A DNA stretch of 5,938 nt from Myxococcales bacterium (GTDB taxonomy: Bacteria > Myxococcota > Bradymonadia > UBA7976 > UBA1532). Made by a program: the position numbers and the translations under genes. Below are positions 1 through 5,938 of this stretch, in pieces. Below the pieces are notes generated by a model, which saw nothing but the letters and a program-made list of their open reading frames with translations, made no database searches and was not told the origin of the DNA. Location of the stretch: the NCBI GenBank assembly GCA_020430675.1, contig JAGQJJ010000286.1, positions 1 through 5,938 on the forward strand, given 5' to 3'. The first letter of the stretch is position 1. Each line of letters begins with the position of its first letter.

Positions 1-493
1 CCTGCACCGGGCGCGTGGCGTGGCGCAGGCGTTCGGCCCACTCTTTCATTTCGCCAAGGCTGCCTTTGCGGATGCGCTCTTCGAGGGTGGGCGGCAGGTC
101 GCCGAAGCGCGAGCGGATGGCGACCACAAAGACCTCGCGGGCCTCTTCGAGCGCTTCGTTGTAGCCGGCGCGGTAGAGCGCGTCGCCCGCGGCGAGCAGG
201 GCGCGGTGGCCTTCGCCGAGGTCGGTGACCTCAACCGGCGCGGCGACGCTGGGCGCAGCCATCGCCGCGGCGATGCGCGGGTCGGCGATCAGCTTGAGGC
301 GCACGATGAGCTCTTCGGCGCCGGTGGCCTGGCAGAAGTACTCCAGCTCAATGTCATCGGGCACCATGGTGAGGCTGCCATTATCACACCAGAGGCAGGT
401 GCCGGTGTTATTGGCATAGCGGGTCTGCCGCCAGGGTTTGATGCCCAGCTCGGCGAGCGCGGCTTCGATGATGCCAACGCGATCGATGCTCAT
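1..493 (-). CDS. Small protein of unknown function with DUF4351-like C-terminal segment (partial, C-terminus beyond the left edge)
   Basis: Reading from the ATG at 493-491 gives 164 complete codons and the frame is still open at the left edge. I do not recognise the N-terminal half (residues 1-90). It contains a CLWC pair (C33, C36) in a short Gly/Asn-rich turn and then an acidic strand-like stretch with one more Cys (C54). Residues 93-155 look helical. The segment around 127-156 (SRFGDLPPTLEERI, then a Leu/Trp helix with WAERL) resembles the DUF4351 domain, which is usually attached to Rpn/PD-(D/E)XK nuclease-like proteins; no such nuclease core is visible here. The start is supported by a strong GAGGAG Shine-Dalgarno 8 bases upstream and by an ATGA overlap with the stop of the dioxygenase gene, which implies translational coupling. 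No signal peptide or membrane segment is seen, so a cytoplasmic protein is likely. Gene reality is well supported; the domain match is from memory of the family pattern. Confidence 0.78.
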   Translation of the reverse strand, partial: MSIDRVGIIEAALAELGIKPWRQTRYANNTGTCLWCDNGSLTMVPDDIELEYFCQATGAEELIVRLKLIADPRIAAAMAAPSVAAPVEVTDLGEGHRALLAAGDALYRAGYNEALEEAREVFVVAIRSRFGDLPPTLEERIRKGSLGEMKEWAERLRHATRPVQ

Positions 494-1347
494 GATTGGG
501 TCTCCTCGGAGTCGGCTTCGGTGGCAAAGCCGCGCAGCGGGCGCTCGGGGCGGCGGCGCAGCCAGTTGTCTTCGGGGTAGAAGGCATCGGCTTCGATGAG
601 ATGCAAGGCATAGGCATGGCGCGCCCGGTCGGAGCGATTGGGATCGCTGCGATGGGGCGCCTTGCGAGGGAAGGCGACAAGCGTGCCGACTTCGACCTCG
701 ATGAGCACGGCGCCGCGGGCGTCGAGGGGCGCGTCGTCGAGGGTGATGAAGCGGGTGCCTTCGCCGTGGCGCACGAAGCGCTGCTTGAGCGACTGGCGAT
801 GGCCGCCGGGCACCATCCACAGGCAGCCGTTGTGACGGTCGGCGTCGTCGAGCGCGATCCACAGGCCGAGCACCGTGATGGGATCGGTGTAGAGGAAGGT
901 GGCGTCCTGATGCCAGGGCACCTCGCCGCCGATGCCCGGTGACTTGAAGATGTACATCGACTGCAGGAGCCGCGGGTCGCGCATGCCAAGCGCCTGGGCG
1001 ATGGCGGCGAGCTTCGGGCTGCGTGAGATGCGGGCGAAGTCTTGGTCGAGGTCGTGCAGCGCGTGGCCGATCTTGTTCACCGCCTGCTCGGCGGGCACGC
1101 GGCGGCGCCCCTGCTCGTCGAGCGCTTCCGACTCGTAGAAGCAGCGGATCTCGTCGCCCGATTCGAGGAACCAGCGGTCCTGGGCGTGTTTGGCCGAGGC
1201 CGGGTCGAAGACGGGCTGGTCGTCGCCGGGGTCGAAGTCGCGGGCGATGGCCTCGGCGCGGGCGCGCAGCGTGGCCATCTGGGCGGCGTCGAGCACGCCG
1301 GGCACCACCAGGAATCCGTCGTTGTGGAAGCGCGCGGCGTTGATCAT
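490..1347 (-). CDS. PHYHD1-like phytanoyl-CoA dioxygenase family protein (Fe(II)/2-oxoglutarate oxygenase)
   Basis: This 285-residue protein is a complete member of the PhyH family of non-haem Fe(II)/2-oxoglutarate oxygenases, which hydroxylate a substrate while converting 2-oxoglutarate to succinate and CO2. The double-stranded beta-helix iron triad is visible: H146 and D148 (WHQDATF) and the distal H232 (APHRSD). R243, 11 residues after H232, is the expected 2-oxoglutarate-binding arginine. From memory, the closest match is the animal PHYHD1 group, in length (about 290) and in motifs: NKIGHALH (91-98), QSMYIFK (129-135), GGEV..HQDA.FLYT (140-153), NGCLW (173-177) and P.DNWL near the C-terminus. 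The substrate is unknown; the name does not imply phytanoyl-CoA. The start at 1347 overlaps the aminotransferase stop by ATGA, and an in-frame extension upstream to 1896 is not protein-like. The stop overlaps the next start in the same way. No signal peptide, so cytoplasmic. Confidence 0.93.
   Translation of the reverse strand: MINAARFHNDGFLVVPGVLDAAQMATLRARAEAIARDFDPGDDQPVFDPASAKHAQDRWFLESGDEIRCFYESEALDEQGRRRVPAEQAVNKIGHALHDLDQDFARISRSPKLAAIAQALGMRDPRLLQSMYIFKSPGIGGEVPWHQDATFLYTDPITVLGLWIALDDADRHNGCLWMVPGGHRQSLKQRFVRHGEGTRFITLDDAPLDARGAVLIEVEVGTLVAFPRKAPHRSDPNRSDRARHAYALHLIEADAFYPEDNWLRRRPERPLRGFATEADSEETQS
502..507 (-). promoter_or_regulatory. Shine-Dalgarno site of the DUF4351-like gene
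   Basis: On the minus strand GAGGAG lies 8 bases before the ATG at 493-491. It lies inside the last codons of the upstream dioxygenase gene. It decides the start of the small gene and suggests that this gene can recruit ribosomes itself as well as through the ATGA coupling. Confidence 0.7.
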
Positions 1348-2495
1348 CGGCCCAGCCAGCGGGCGAAGATCTCGACGCCTTCGCGGGTGACCGCCGGCGG
1401 CGCGGCGGTGTAGCAGAGGCGCAGATGCGTCGGGTACGGGCCGAAGCTGGTGCCGGGCGCGACAAATACGCCGTCGTCGGCCAGGTCGTAGAGCGCGCCT
1501 TCCAGGCCGCGGTCGTCGAGTCGATGGGCGACGTCGATGAACAGGAAGGTGCTGCCCTGCGGGCGGGCGACGCCCAGGCGGTCGGCCGTCCACTCTCCGA
1601 TCTCGCGATAGGCCTTGGCCGCTTCGGCGGCCCAGACCTCGCCCGGACCGGCCATGGCGGCGAGGCCGGCGAGCTGGCCGGGGTGCGGGGCGCAGTAGAC
1701 GCTGTTGGTGGCGACGCGGCGCGTGGCGTTGATGGCGTGGGCCGGGCCGACGAGGTAGCCGGTGCGCAGGCCGGTCAGCCCGTAGGCCTTGCTGAACGAC
1801 TGCACCGAGAAGGTGCGCTCGGGCGCCATCGGGCGGGTGTAGACGTGCTCGCCGCCCCAGGCGAAGTGGCCGTAGACCTCGTCGGCCAGGATCCACAGGT
1901 CGCGTTTGCGGGCCCAGGCGGCCATGGCTTCGAGCCAGTCGCCGGGGATGATGCGCCCGGTGGGGTTGTGCGGGGTGTTCCAGTAGACGGCGACGGTGCG
2001 GTCGGTGCAGGCCGCCTGCAGCGCGGCGACGGCGCTGGCGGCGTCGTGGGCGACGTCGAAGAACGGCACCGGCACCGGCTTGCCGCGCACGGCGTGGGTG
2101 GCGGTGCCGATCAGCGGCCAGAACGGGGCGGTGATGAGCACCTCGTCGCCGGGGTCGAGCAAGGCCGCGAGCAGCGCAAAGAGGCCGCCGGTGCCGCCCG
2201 CGGTGACCAGCACCTGTTCGCGCTCGGCCCCCAGACCTTGCGTCGCTTCGGTGCGGGCGATGATCGCGTCGAGCAGCGCGGGCAGGCCGTGCACCGAGGT
2301 GTAGCGGTGCATGCCCGGGTGGTCTTCGACGGTGAGGTCCTGCATGCGGCAGCCGATGGCGGGCTCCATCCAGGTGTCGCCCACGTGCAGCGGGTACAGG
2401 CGCCGGTCGGCCTGGGCCAGACGGCTGCCCAGCTTGCTGTAGACCGAGCCGGCGAGCGTCTCGACGTGCGGGGCGATGGCGGGGTAGCGGGCCAT
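1344..2495 (-). CDS. Fold-type I pyridoxal-phosphate-dependent aminotransferase (class I/II)
   Basis: The 383-residue protein has the full set of class I/II aminotransferase landmarks. These are Y65 in YTSVHG (cofactor phosphate contact from the partner subunit), the TAGGTGG phosphate loop (98-104), the aromatic pair F125-W126 near the cofactor ring, N177 in NPTG, D205 and Y208 in DEVY (pyridine nitrogen and O3' contacts), the Schiff-base lysine K236 in SFSKAYG, R244, and the substrate-carboxylate arginine R359 in HLRL. It should transfer an amino group between an amino acid or amine and a 2-oxo acid as a cytoplasmic homodimer. Length is normal for the family. The donor cannot be assigned; a C-S lyase or decarboxylating relative is possible but less likely. 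The ATG is supported by GGAG 7 bases upstream. It is the first gene of a coupled trio, 52 bases after the amidohydrolase stop, and its stop overlaps the dioxygenase start (ATGA). Confidence 0.93.
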   Translation of the reverse strand: MARYPAIAPHVETLAGSVYSKLGSRLAQADRRLYPLHVGDTWMEPAIGCRMQDLTVEDHPGMHRYTSVHGLPALLDAIIARTEATQGLGAEREQVLVTAGGTGGLFALLAALLDPGDEVLITAPFWPLIGTATHAVRGKPVPVPFFDVAHDAASAVAALQAACTDRTVAVYWNTPHNPTGRIIPGDWLEAMAAWARKRDLWILADEVYGHFAWGGEHVYTRPMAPERTFSVQSFSKAYGLTGLRTGYLVGPAHAINATRRVATNSVYCAPHPGQLAGLAAMAGPGEVWAAEAAKAYREIGEWTADRLGVARPQGSTFLFIDVAHRLDDRGLEGALYDLADDGVFVAPGTSFGPYPTHLRLCYTAAPPAVTREGVEIFARWLGR

Positions 2496-2502
2496 GGCGA
2501 TG

Positions 2503-2506
2503 CTCC
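2503..2506 (-). promoter_or_regulatory. Shine-Dalgarno site of the aminotransferase gene
   Basis: GGAG on the minus strand sits 7 bases before the ATG at 2495-2493. It fixes the aminotransferase start and rejects the longer readings in other frames. Confidence 0.65.
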
Positions 2507-2515
2507 GGGCGATGC

Positions 2516-2532
2516 GGGGCGATTGTCGCCCC
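2516..2532 (-). other. Perfect 7-bp GC-rich hairpin in the intergenic gap
   Basis: The 52-base gap 2496-2547 contains GGGGCGA, a 3-base loop, then TCGCCCC, an exact inverted repeat. No T-tract follows on either strand, so it is not a convincing intrinsic terminator. It lies between the amidohydrolase stop and the aminotransferase ribosome binding site (9 bases away from the GGAG), where it could stabilise an mRNA end or tune translation. Short GC palindromes also arise by chance in DNA of this composition. Confidence 0.4.
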
Positions 2533-2547
2533 CCTGCCGCCAGGACG

Positions 2548-5500
2548 TCAATCGCAGGCGTTGGGCAGGCCGGGCGTGATGGTCGAGAGCAGCCAACGCA
2601 CGTTGCCGTCGGCGTCGACGCACCGGCCGGGGGCCTGGTTGAGGTCGTTGTCGGGGTCGTCGCCGATGGGCCGCGCCAGCACGCCGGGAATCACGCCCTG
2701 GGCGTAGACCACCGCGTCGACCGGCTCGCCGTACCAGCGGATCTGCACGCCGTCGGGATCGCCGTTCTGAATGTCGTGGTGCCGCGCGGTGGGCACGATG
2801 GCGCGGAAGGGCACGTCGGGCGGCACCAGCGAGGCGACGTCGGGGTCGCCGATGACCGCGTAGCCGAAGCCGGGCAACCGGCCGCCGGGGTCGGTCAGGT
2901 CATAGCTACGGTAGACGTTGCCGTTGTCAGAGATCAGCTCGACGACGACGTGGGCCAGGTCGAGCGCGGCGGCGCCGGGGTTGTAAATCTCGATGAACTC
3001 AAGGTTTTCGACGCCCGACATGTCGTAGTTGACCTCGTTGATGACCGGCTCGACCGGCACGCGCACGCGCAGGTTGGCGACGGCGCCGCCCAGGCGGGCG
3101 GTGACCAGCGCTTCGCCCGCGGCGGCGCCGCCGACAAAGAGCATGGCGTCGCGGCTCTCGGGCGCGAAGACGAGCTGCTCGGCCACCGCCACGATGCCCG
3201 CCGGCTCGGCGTCGAGGCCCACGACGGCGCCGGGCGGCATGGGCAGGTCGGCGTCGAGGCGCACGGCGATCTGCGCGCCGCGGCGCAGCTCGATCTCGGG
3301 CGGATCGAAGACCAGCGTCGTGGGCGGCTCGTTGGCGCCGAGCACCCGGACGCGCACGGTGATTGGCTCGGGTTGGCCGACCGCGCCGACCGAGACCGAG
3401 ACCTGACCGGGCGCGCGCGGGTCGAGGGTGATGAGGGTGGCCGCTTCGGCCCGGGGCACTTGATAGGCGTCGATGGGCGCGAGCACCGCTTCGTTGTCGG
3501 TGGTCACCACCAGCGGCTGGTCCTCGTCGGCCGGCCGTTCGAGCGTGGCCAGCAGCGGCAGGCCGTCCAGGTCGCGGGGCACGGCCGGCGCGCCGACGCG
3601 CACGAAGGTCATCTCGGGTTGCAGAACCTCGACCTCGGGCGGCGCGACGATCAGGTCGTCGGCGTTGCGCGGGTCGAGGCGATAGGTGTCGTAGGAAAGC
3701 CGCCAGACGCCGCAGAGGCGCTCGACGCGGGCGGGCACCGAGGGCACCGGCGCGTCGGGTTGCAGGTAGTCGCCGACCGGCATGCGGTTGCCCTCGCGGT
3801 CGGCGACGAGATAGGTCGCGCCATCGGGGCCGCCCTGGGCGACGACCTGCACGTCGCCGACGCAGAGGCGCTGGCCCTCGAAGGCGACCGCGCGGGCGAG
3901 CACCTCGGCGATGCTGGTCTCGACGGGCGGCGGCAGCTCGGTGGGCTCGCCGGTGGCCACCAATGAGACGCTGGTCAACTGGGCCTGACCGCCAAAGCTG
4001 TGCACGCGGCCGACCATGGTGACGCGCTCGCCGACCGGGGGCGAGCGCACGTTGTCGCCGCGGTTGCCGAGGTAGGCGTAGAGCCCGACGAAGCCATCGG
4101 CCGGCGCAAAACCCCGCTCGGGCAGCGCCTCGATGAACACGCTGCCGGTGGCCGGCCCGGCGTTGAGCGCGCGGCCGGTGACCACGCCTTCGACCTCAAC
4201 GTGCGCGCCGAGCGGCAGGTGCAGGCGTTTGATGTCGGGGATGGCCACGGGGCAGCCGCGATCGGGCGCCTCGCGCTGCTCGGGGCACGGGTCGCAGGCG
4301 TCGCCGTGGCCGTCGCGATCGGCGTCGCGCTGGTCGGGGTTGGCCTTGCCGGGGCAATTGTCGTCGGCGTCGTCGACGCCGTCTGCGTCCAGATCGAGCG
4401 CGGTCGGGCCCTCGCAGAGCTGCGGTTCGCCGAGCTGCCACGGGCAAGCGTCGCAGGCGTCGCCGCGGCCGTCGCCGTCGAGGTCGCCCTGGTCGGGGTT
4501 GAAGATCGCCGGGCAGTTGTCGATTGCGTCGGCCATGTCGTCGCCGTCGAAGTCGCCCTCGCGCGGCTGGCCCGAGACCTGGGCGTTGCCCAGCGCACAG
4601 TCGACGTTCGAGATCGGCTCGGCCAGCGGCGCGGGCACCGTGCCGGGCAGGCGGTCATCGACCCGCCAACGAATATAGCCCTCGATGTCGGCCAGCCCGT
4701 AGGCGGGCCAGGTGGCGTTGGGGCGGTCCCAATCGGCTTCGCCCTCTTCGGTGGCCACGCAGATGACCTTGTCGGCCTCGGCGATGGTGACCGCCTCACA
4801 GAGCGCGTTGCGGTGGATGGCCGGGTCGCTGTTGGCAAAGACGTCGGGGTCGCCGTAATGCAGGCGGCCTTGAATGAACACCGCGCGCACATCGGCGGCT
4901 TCGGCGGCGACGACGGCGGCGTAGGGGTCGCGCCGGTCGCCGTGCAGCGCCAGCACGTCGGCGCGGTGGCCGGCTTCGAGGCGCCCGATCCAGGCGTCGA
5001 CGCCCATCGCTTCGGCGGCGTGGTCGGTGACCATGCGCACCAGCGTCACGTCGTCGAGCAGGCCGCACCACGCGGCGTCCGAGACCTGGCGCGCGCACTT
5101 CATCTCGCCGAGCTGGTTGAGGCTGCCCGAGGGCGTCCAGTCGGGGCCGAGCGCAACCGGCACGCCCATGGCCATCGCGGTGGGGATGTCGGTCGTACGG
5201 CCGTAGAGGTCGATGTTCGAGCGCGGCGACCAGACCAGGCGCGCGCCGGTGGCCCGCATGCGGCTGAACTCGGGGCCGCTGCAGCCGGTGCAATGGATGA
5301 TGGTGGTGCGGTCGCCGAGCATGCCGGCGGTGTCGAACTCCTCGAACTCGGCGCGGCTGTCGAGGTCGAGGCCCTCTGCGACGTGCGCGACAAAAACCCG
5401 CGCCGGCCGACGACCCGCCGGGTAGTCGGGTTTGCCCTGGCAGTTGCCAAGCGGCAGCACGCACTCGACAAAATCGGCCTCACCGTAGGGCAGGCCGTGT

Positions 5501-5938
5501 GCGTCCTGGTCGCGGTCGAGGTTGCGCACCAGGTCGAGGCTGCCGTCGATGCCCTGCGCCTTCTGCACCGCGGTCGTGCCGGCGAGCAGCAGGCGAAGCT
5601 CGCTGTAGCGCGCGGCGATCGCGTTGGTGGCGCCGGGGTTGGCGGTGTAAAGCTCGTCGTCGATGGGCCCGAACCACTGGCCCCGATTGTCAAAACGCCG
5701 CGGCGCGTGGGCCCAGCGCGGCAGGGTGTTGTAGCTCATGTGATCGTGCGGGTCGATCAGCCCCGGCAGCACGATATCGGCGCAGATGACCGCCGCGCCG
5801 GCCGCTTCGGGGTGGGCGCTGCAATCTTCGCCAACGCACAGGATCTCGCCGGTGGTGGCGCTCAGCAGCACGTCGGCGTCGCAGTAGACGTCGGCGGGCG
5901 TCAATACGGTGCCGCGCAGCAGGGCCGCGCCATTGCCG
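2548..5938 (-). CDS. Secreted modular amidohydrolase with TSP3 repeats, OB-like, Ig-like and lamin-tail domains (partial, N-terminus beyond the right edge)
   Basis: 1129 complete codons are present, and the frame is open at the right edge, so signal sequence and true start are missing. Residues are numbered from the codon at 5937-5935. Residues 4-361 form an amidohydrolase of the cytosine deaminase/chlorohydrolase type: [10 protein letters not shown] gives H64 and H66, HVAEG gives H185 and E188, IIHCTG gives H215, and [10 protein letters not shown] gives D266. This is the complete mononuclear metal set, so hydrolysis or deamination of a cyclic or amide-like compound is predicted; the substrate is unknown. 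Residues 362-450 are a Cys-containing family-type extension. Then follow two TSP3 repeats (462-499, 515-552), two OB-like domains (about 568-663 and 671-761), two Ig-like Big-type domains (about 766-867 and 871-961) and a lamin-tail domain (963-1129, INEVNY and EFIEIYNPG) ending in CD. Many cysteines and calcium motifs argue for an exported, disulfide-bonded protein. It is followed after 52 bases by the aminotransferase gene. Confidence 0.92.
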   Translation of the reverse strand, partial: GNGAALLRGTVLTPADVYCDADVLLSATTGEILCVGEDCSAHPEAAGAAVICADIVLPGLIDPHDHMSYNTLPRWAHAPRRFDNRGQWFGPIDDELYTANPGATNAIAARYSELRLLLAGTTAVQKAQGIDGSLDLVRNLDRDQDAHGLPYGEADFVECVLPLGNCQGKPDYPAGRRPARVFVAHVAEGLDLDSRAEFEEFDTAGMLGDRTTIIHCTGCSGPEFSRMRATGARLVWSPRSNIDLYGRTTDIPTAMAMGVPVALGPDWTPSGSLNQLGEMKCARQVSDAAWCGLLDDVTLVRMVTDHAAEAMGVDAWIGRLEAGHRADVLALHGDRRDPYAAVVAAEAADVRAVFIQGRLHYGDPDVFANSDPAIHRNALCEAVTIAEADKVICVATEEGEADWDRPNATWPAYGLADIEGYIRWRVDDRLPGTVPAPLAEPISNVDCALGNAQVSGQPREGDFDGDDMADAIDNCPAIFNPDQGDLDGDGRGDACDACPWQLGEPQLCEGPTALDLDADGVDDADDNCPGKANPDQRDADRDGHGDACDPCPEQREAPDRGCPVAIPDIKRLHLPLGAHVEVEGVVTGRALNAGPATGSVFIEALPERGFAPADGFVGLYAYLGNRGDNVRSPPVGERVTMVGRVHSFGGQAQLTSVSLVATGEPTELPPPVETSIAEVLARAVAFEGQRLCVGDVQVVAQGGPDGATYLVADREGNRMPVGDYLQPDAPVPSVPARVERLCGVWRLSYDTYRLDPRNADDLIVAPPEVEVLQPEMTFVRVGAPAVPRDLDGLPLLATLERPADEDQPLVVTTDNEAVLAPIDAYQVPRAEAATLITLDPRAPGQVSVSVGAVGQPEPITVRVRVLGANEPPTTLVFDPPEIELRRGAQIAVRLDADLPMPPGAVVGLDAEPAGIVAVAEQLVFAPESRDAMLFVGGAAAGEALVTARLGGAVANLRVRVPVEPVINEVNYDMSGVENLEFIEIYNPGAAALDLAHVVVELISDNGNVYRSYDLTDPGGRLPGFGYAVIGDPDVASLVPPDVPFRAIVPTARHHDIQNGDPDGVQIRWYGEPVDAVVYAQGVIPGVLARPIGDDPDNDLNQAPGRCVDADGNVRWLLSTITPGLPNACD
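2551..3051 (-). other. C-terminal lamin-tail domain (LTD) of the amidohydrolase fusion
   Basis: Residues 963-1129 begin with [25 protein letters not shown], shown here as INEVNY then EFIEIYNPG, and continue with [30 protein letters not shown] and DAVVYAQG. This is the signature order of the bacterial LTD domain, an Ig-like fold common at the ends of secreted or surface proteins. The segment [26 protein letters not shown] closes the protein; its two Cys could pair. No C-terminal membrane anchor follows. Confidence 0.8.
3055..3642 (-). other. Two Ig-like (Big-type) domains within the amidohydrolase fusion
   Basis: Residues 766-867 and 871-961 are beta-rich and free of Cys. The second has the usual bacterial Ig-like order: [12 protein letters not shown], an alternating strand [22 protein letters not shown], then [21 protein letters not shown]. 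The first ends similarly with [22 protein letters not shown]. They probably space the lamin-tail domain from the rest of the exoprotein. No catalytic motif is seen. Confidence 0.55.
3655..4236 (-). other. Two tandem OB-like beta domains within the amidohydrolase fusion
   Basis: The first copy (residues 568-663) has [34 protein letters not shown] and [10 protein letters not shown]. The second (671-761) has [23 protein letters not shown], and [13 protein letters not shown] followed by [10 protein letters not shown]. This succession of strands, with G..V.V.G.V and a closing R..D/N..D segment, is the pattern of the OB-like modules found in secreted nucleases of the ExeM/NucH type. No nuclease catalytic domain is present here. 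The assignment rests on strand pattern only. Confidence 0.5.
4282..4554 (-). repeat. Two tandem thrombospondin type 3 calcium-binding repeats within the amidohydrolase fusion
   Basis: Two 38-residue units (4441-4554 and 4282-4395) repeat with a 53-residue period. Each runs D.D.D(or DGDD)...D..DNCP, then NPDQ, then a second D.D.DG.GDACD.CP, the classic TSP3 pattern in which paired Asp loops bind calcium and Cys form disulfides. Each unit is followed by a spacer containing one more Cys (LCEG, RGCP). The DNA shows the same period: the 16-mer beginning gtcgcaggcgtc occurs at 4291 and 4450, 159 bases apart. The block separates the catalytic domain from the beta-rich C-terminal half and probably acts as a rigid calcium-stiffened stalk. 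Confidence 0.9.

Noticed and set aside
20..580. 186-residue open frame on the plus strand at the left edge
   Set aside because: It is antisense to the partial DUF4351-like gene, which has a Shine-Dalgarno and an ATGA junction; the plus-strand reading has neither context nor motif.
490..1896. Long minus-strand reading that extends the dioxygenase by about 183 residues upstream
   Set aside because: The extra part is Arg/Pro/Ala-rich frame-shadow of the aminotransferase gene and matches no PhyH N-terminus. The ATG at 1347 gives a normal-length protein and an ATGA junction.
2516..2532. Intrinsic transcription terminator
   Set aside because: The hairpin has no T-tract on either strand, so only a plain hairpin is reported.
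1425..2579. 384-residue open frame on the plus strand
   Set aside because: It mirrors the aminotransferase gene, whose catalytic motifs are all intact on the minus strand; the plus-strand protein is low-complexity Gly/Val/Ala/Arg-rich with no recognisable family.
2494..3966. 490-residue open frame on the plus strand
   Set aside because: It lies wholly antisense to the amidohydrolase fusion and has the Gly/Val/Asp/His-biased composition of an antisense shadow in GC-rich DNA, with no domain motif.
4796..5464. 222-residue Arg-rich minus-strand frame and similar ones at 5100-5693 and 3975-4892
   Set aside because: They are other-frame shadows of the amidohydrolase gene, made of Arg/Pro/Ala/Ser-rich low-complexity sequence.
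5902..5904. TTG as the start codon of the amidohydrolase fusion
   Set aside because: The frame continues to the right edge with residues typical of an amidohydrolase N-terminus ([10 protein letters not shown]), so this TTG is an internal leucine and the real start lies outside the window.

Overview
The window is a G+C-rich stretch (roughly two thirds G+C by eye) in which every credible gene lies on the minus strand, so transcription runs from the right edge to the left. The gene content suggests a predatory or surface-active deltaproteobacterial lineage such as Myxococcota or Bradymonadota. Reasons are the very high G+C, a large Cys-rich modular exoprotein with thrombospondin type 3 (TSP3) repeats and a C-terminal lamin-tail domain, and a eukaryote-like PHYHD1-type oxygenase. 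This assignment is an inference; no marker gene is present.

Right part (2548-5938): one very large gene, open at the right edge so its N-terminus is missing. It encodes a metal-dependent amidohydrolase of the cytosine deaminase/chlorohydrolase type with all expected metal ligands. This is fused to two TSP3 calcium-binding repeats, two OB-like beta domains, two Ig-like (Big-type) domains and a lamin-tail domain. It is almost certainly exported.

Middle gap (2496-2547): 52 bases holding a perfect 7-bp hairpin and the ribosome binding site of the next gene. It has no U-tract, so transcription may continue through it.

Left part (1-2495): three genes joined by two ATGA stop/start overlaps. In order of transcription they are a fold-type I PLP aminotransferase (1344-2495), a PHYHD1-like Fe(II)/2-oxoglutarate dioxygenase (490-1347), and a small protein of unknown function with a DUF4351-like C-terminus (1-493, cut by the left edge). 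The overlaps imply a translationally coupled operon. An aminotransferase and a 2-oxoglutarate oxygenase could act in succession on an amino acid or amine, or share the 2-oxoglutarate pool, but the substrate cannot be read from the sequence. No RNA gene, mobile element, CRISPR array or clear promoter was seen.
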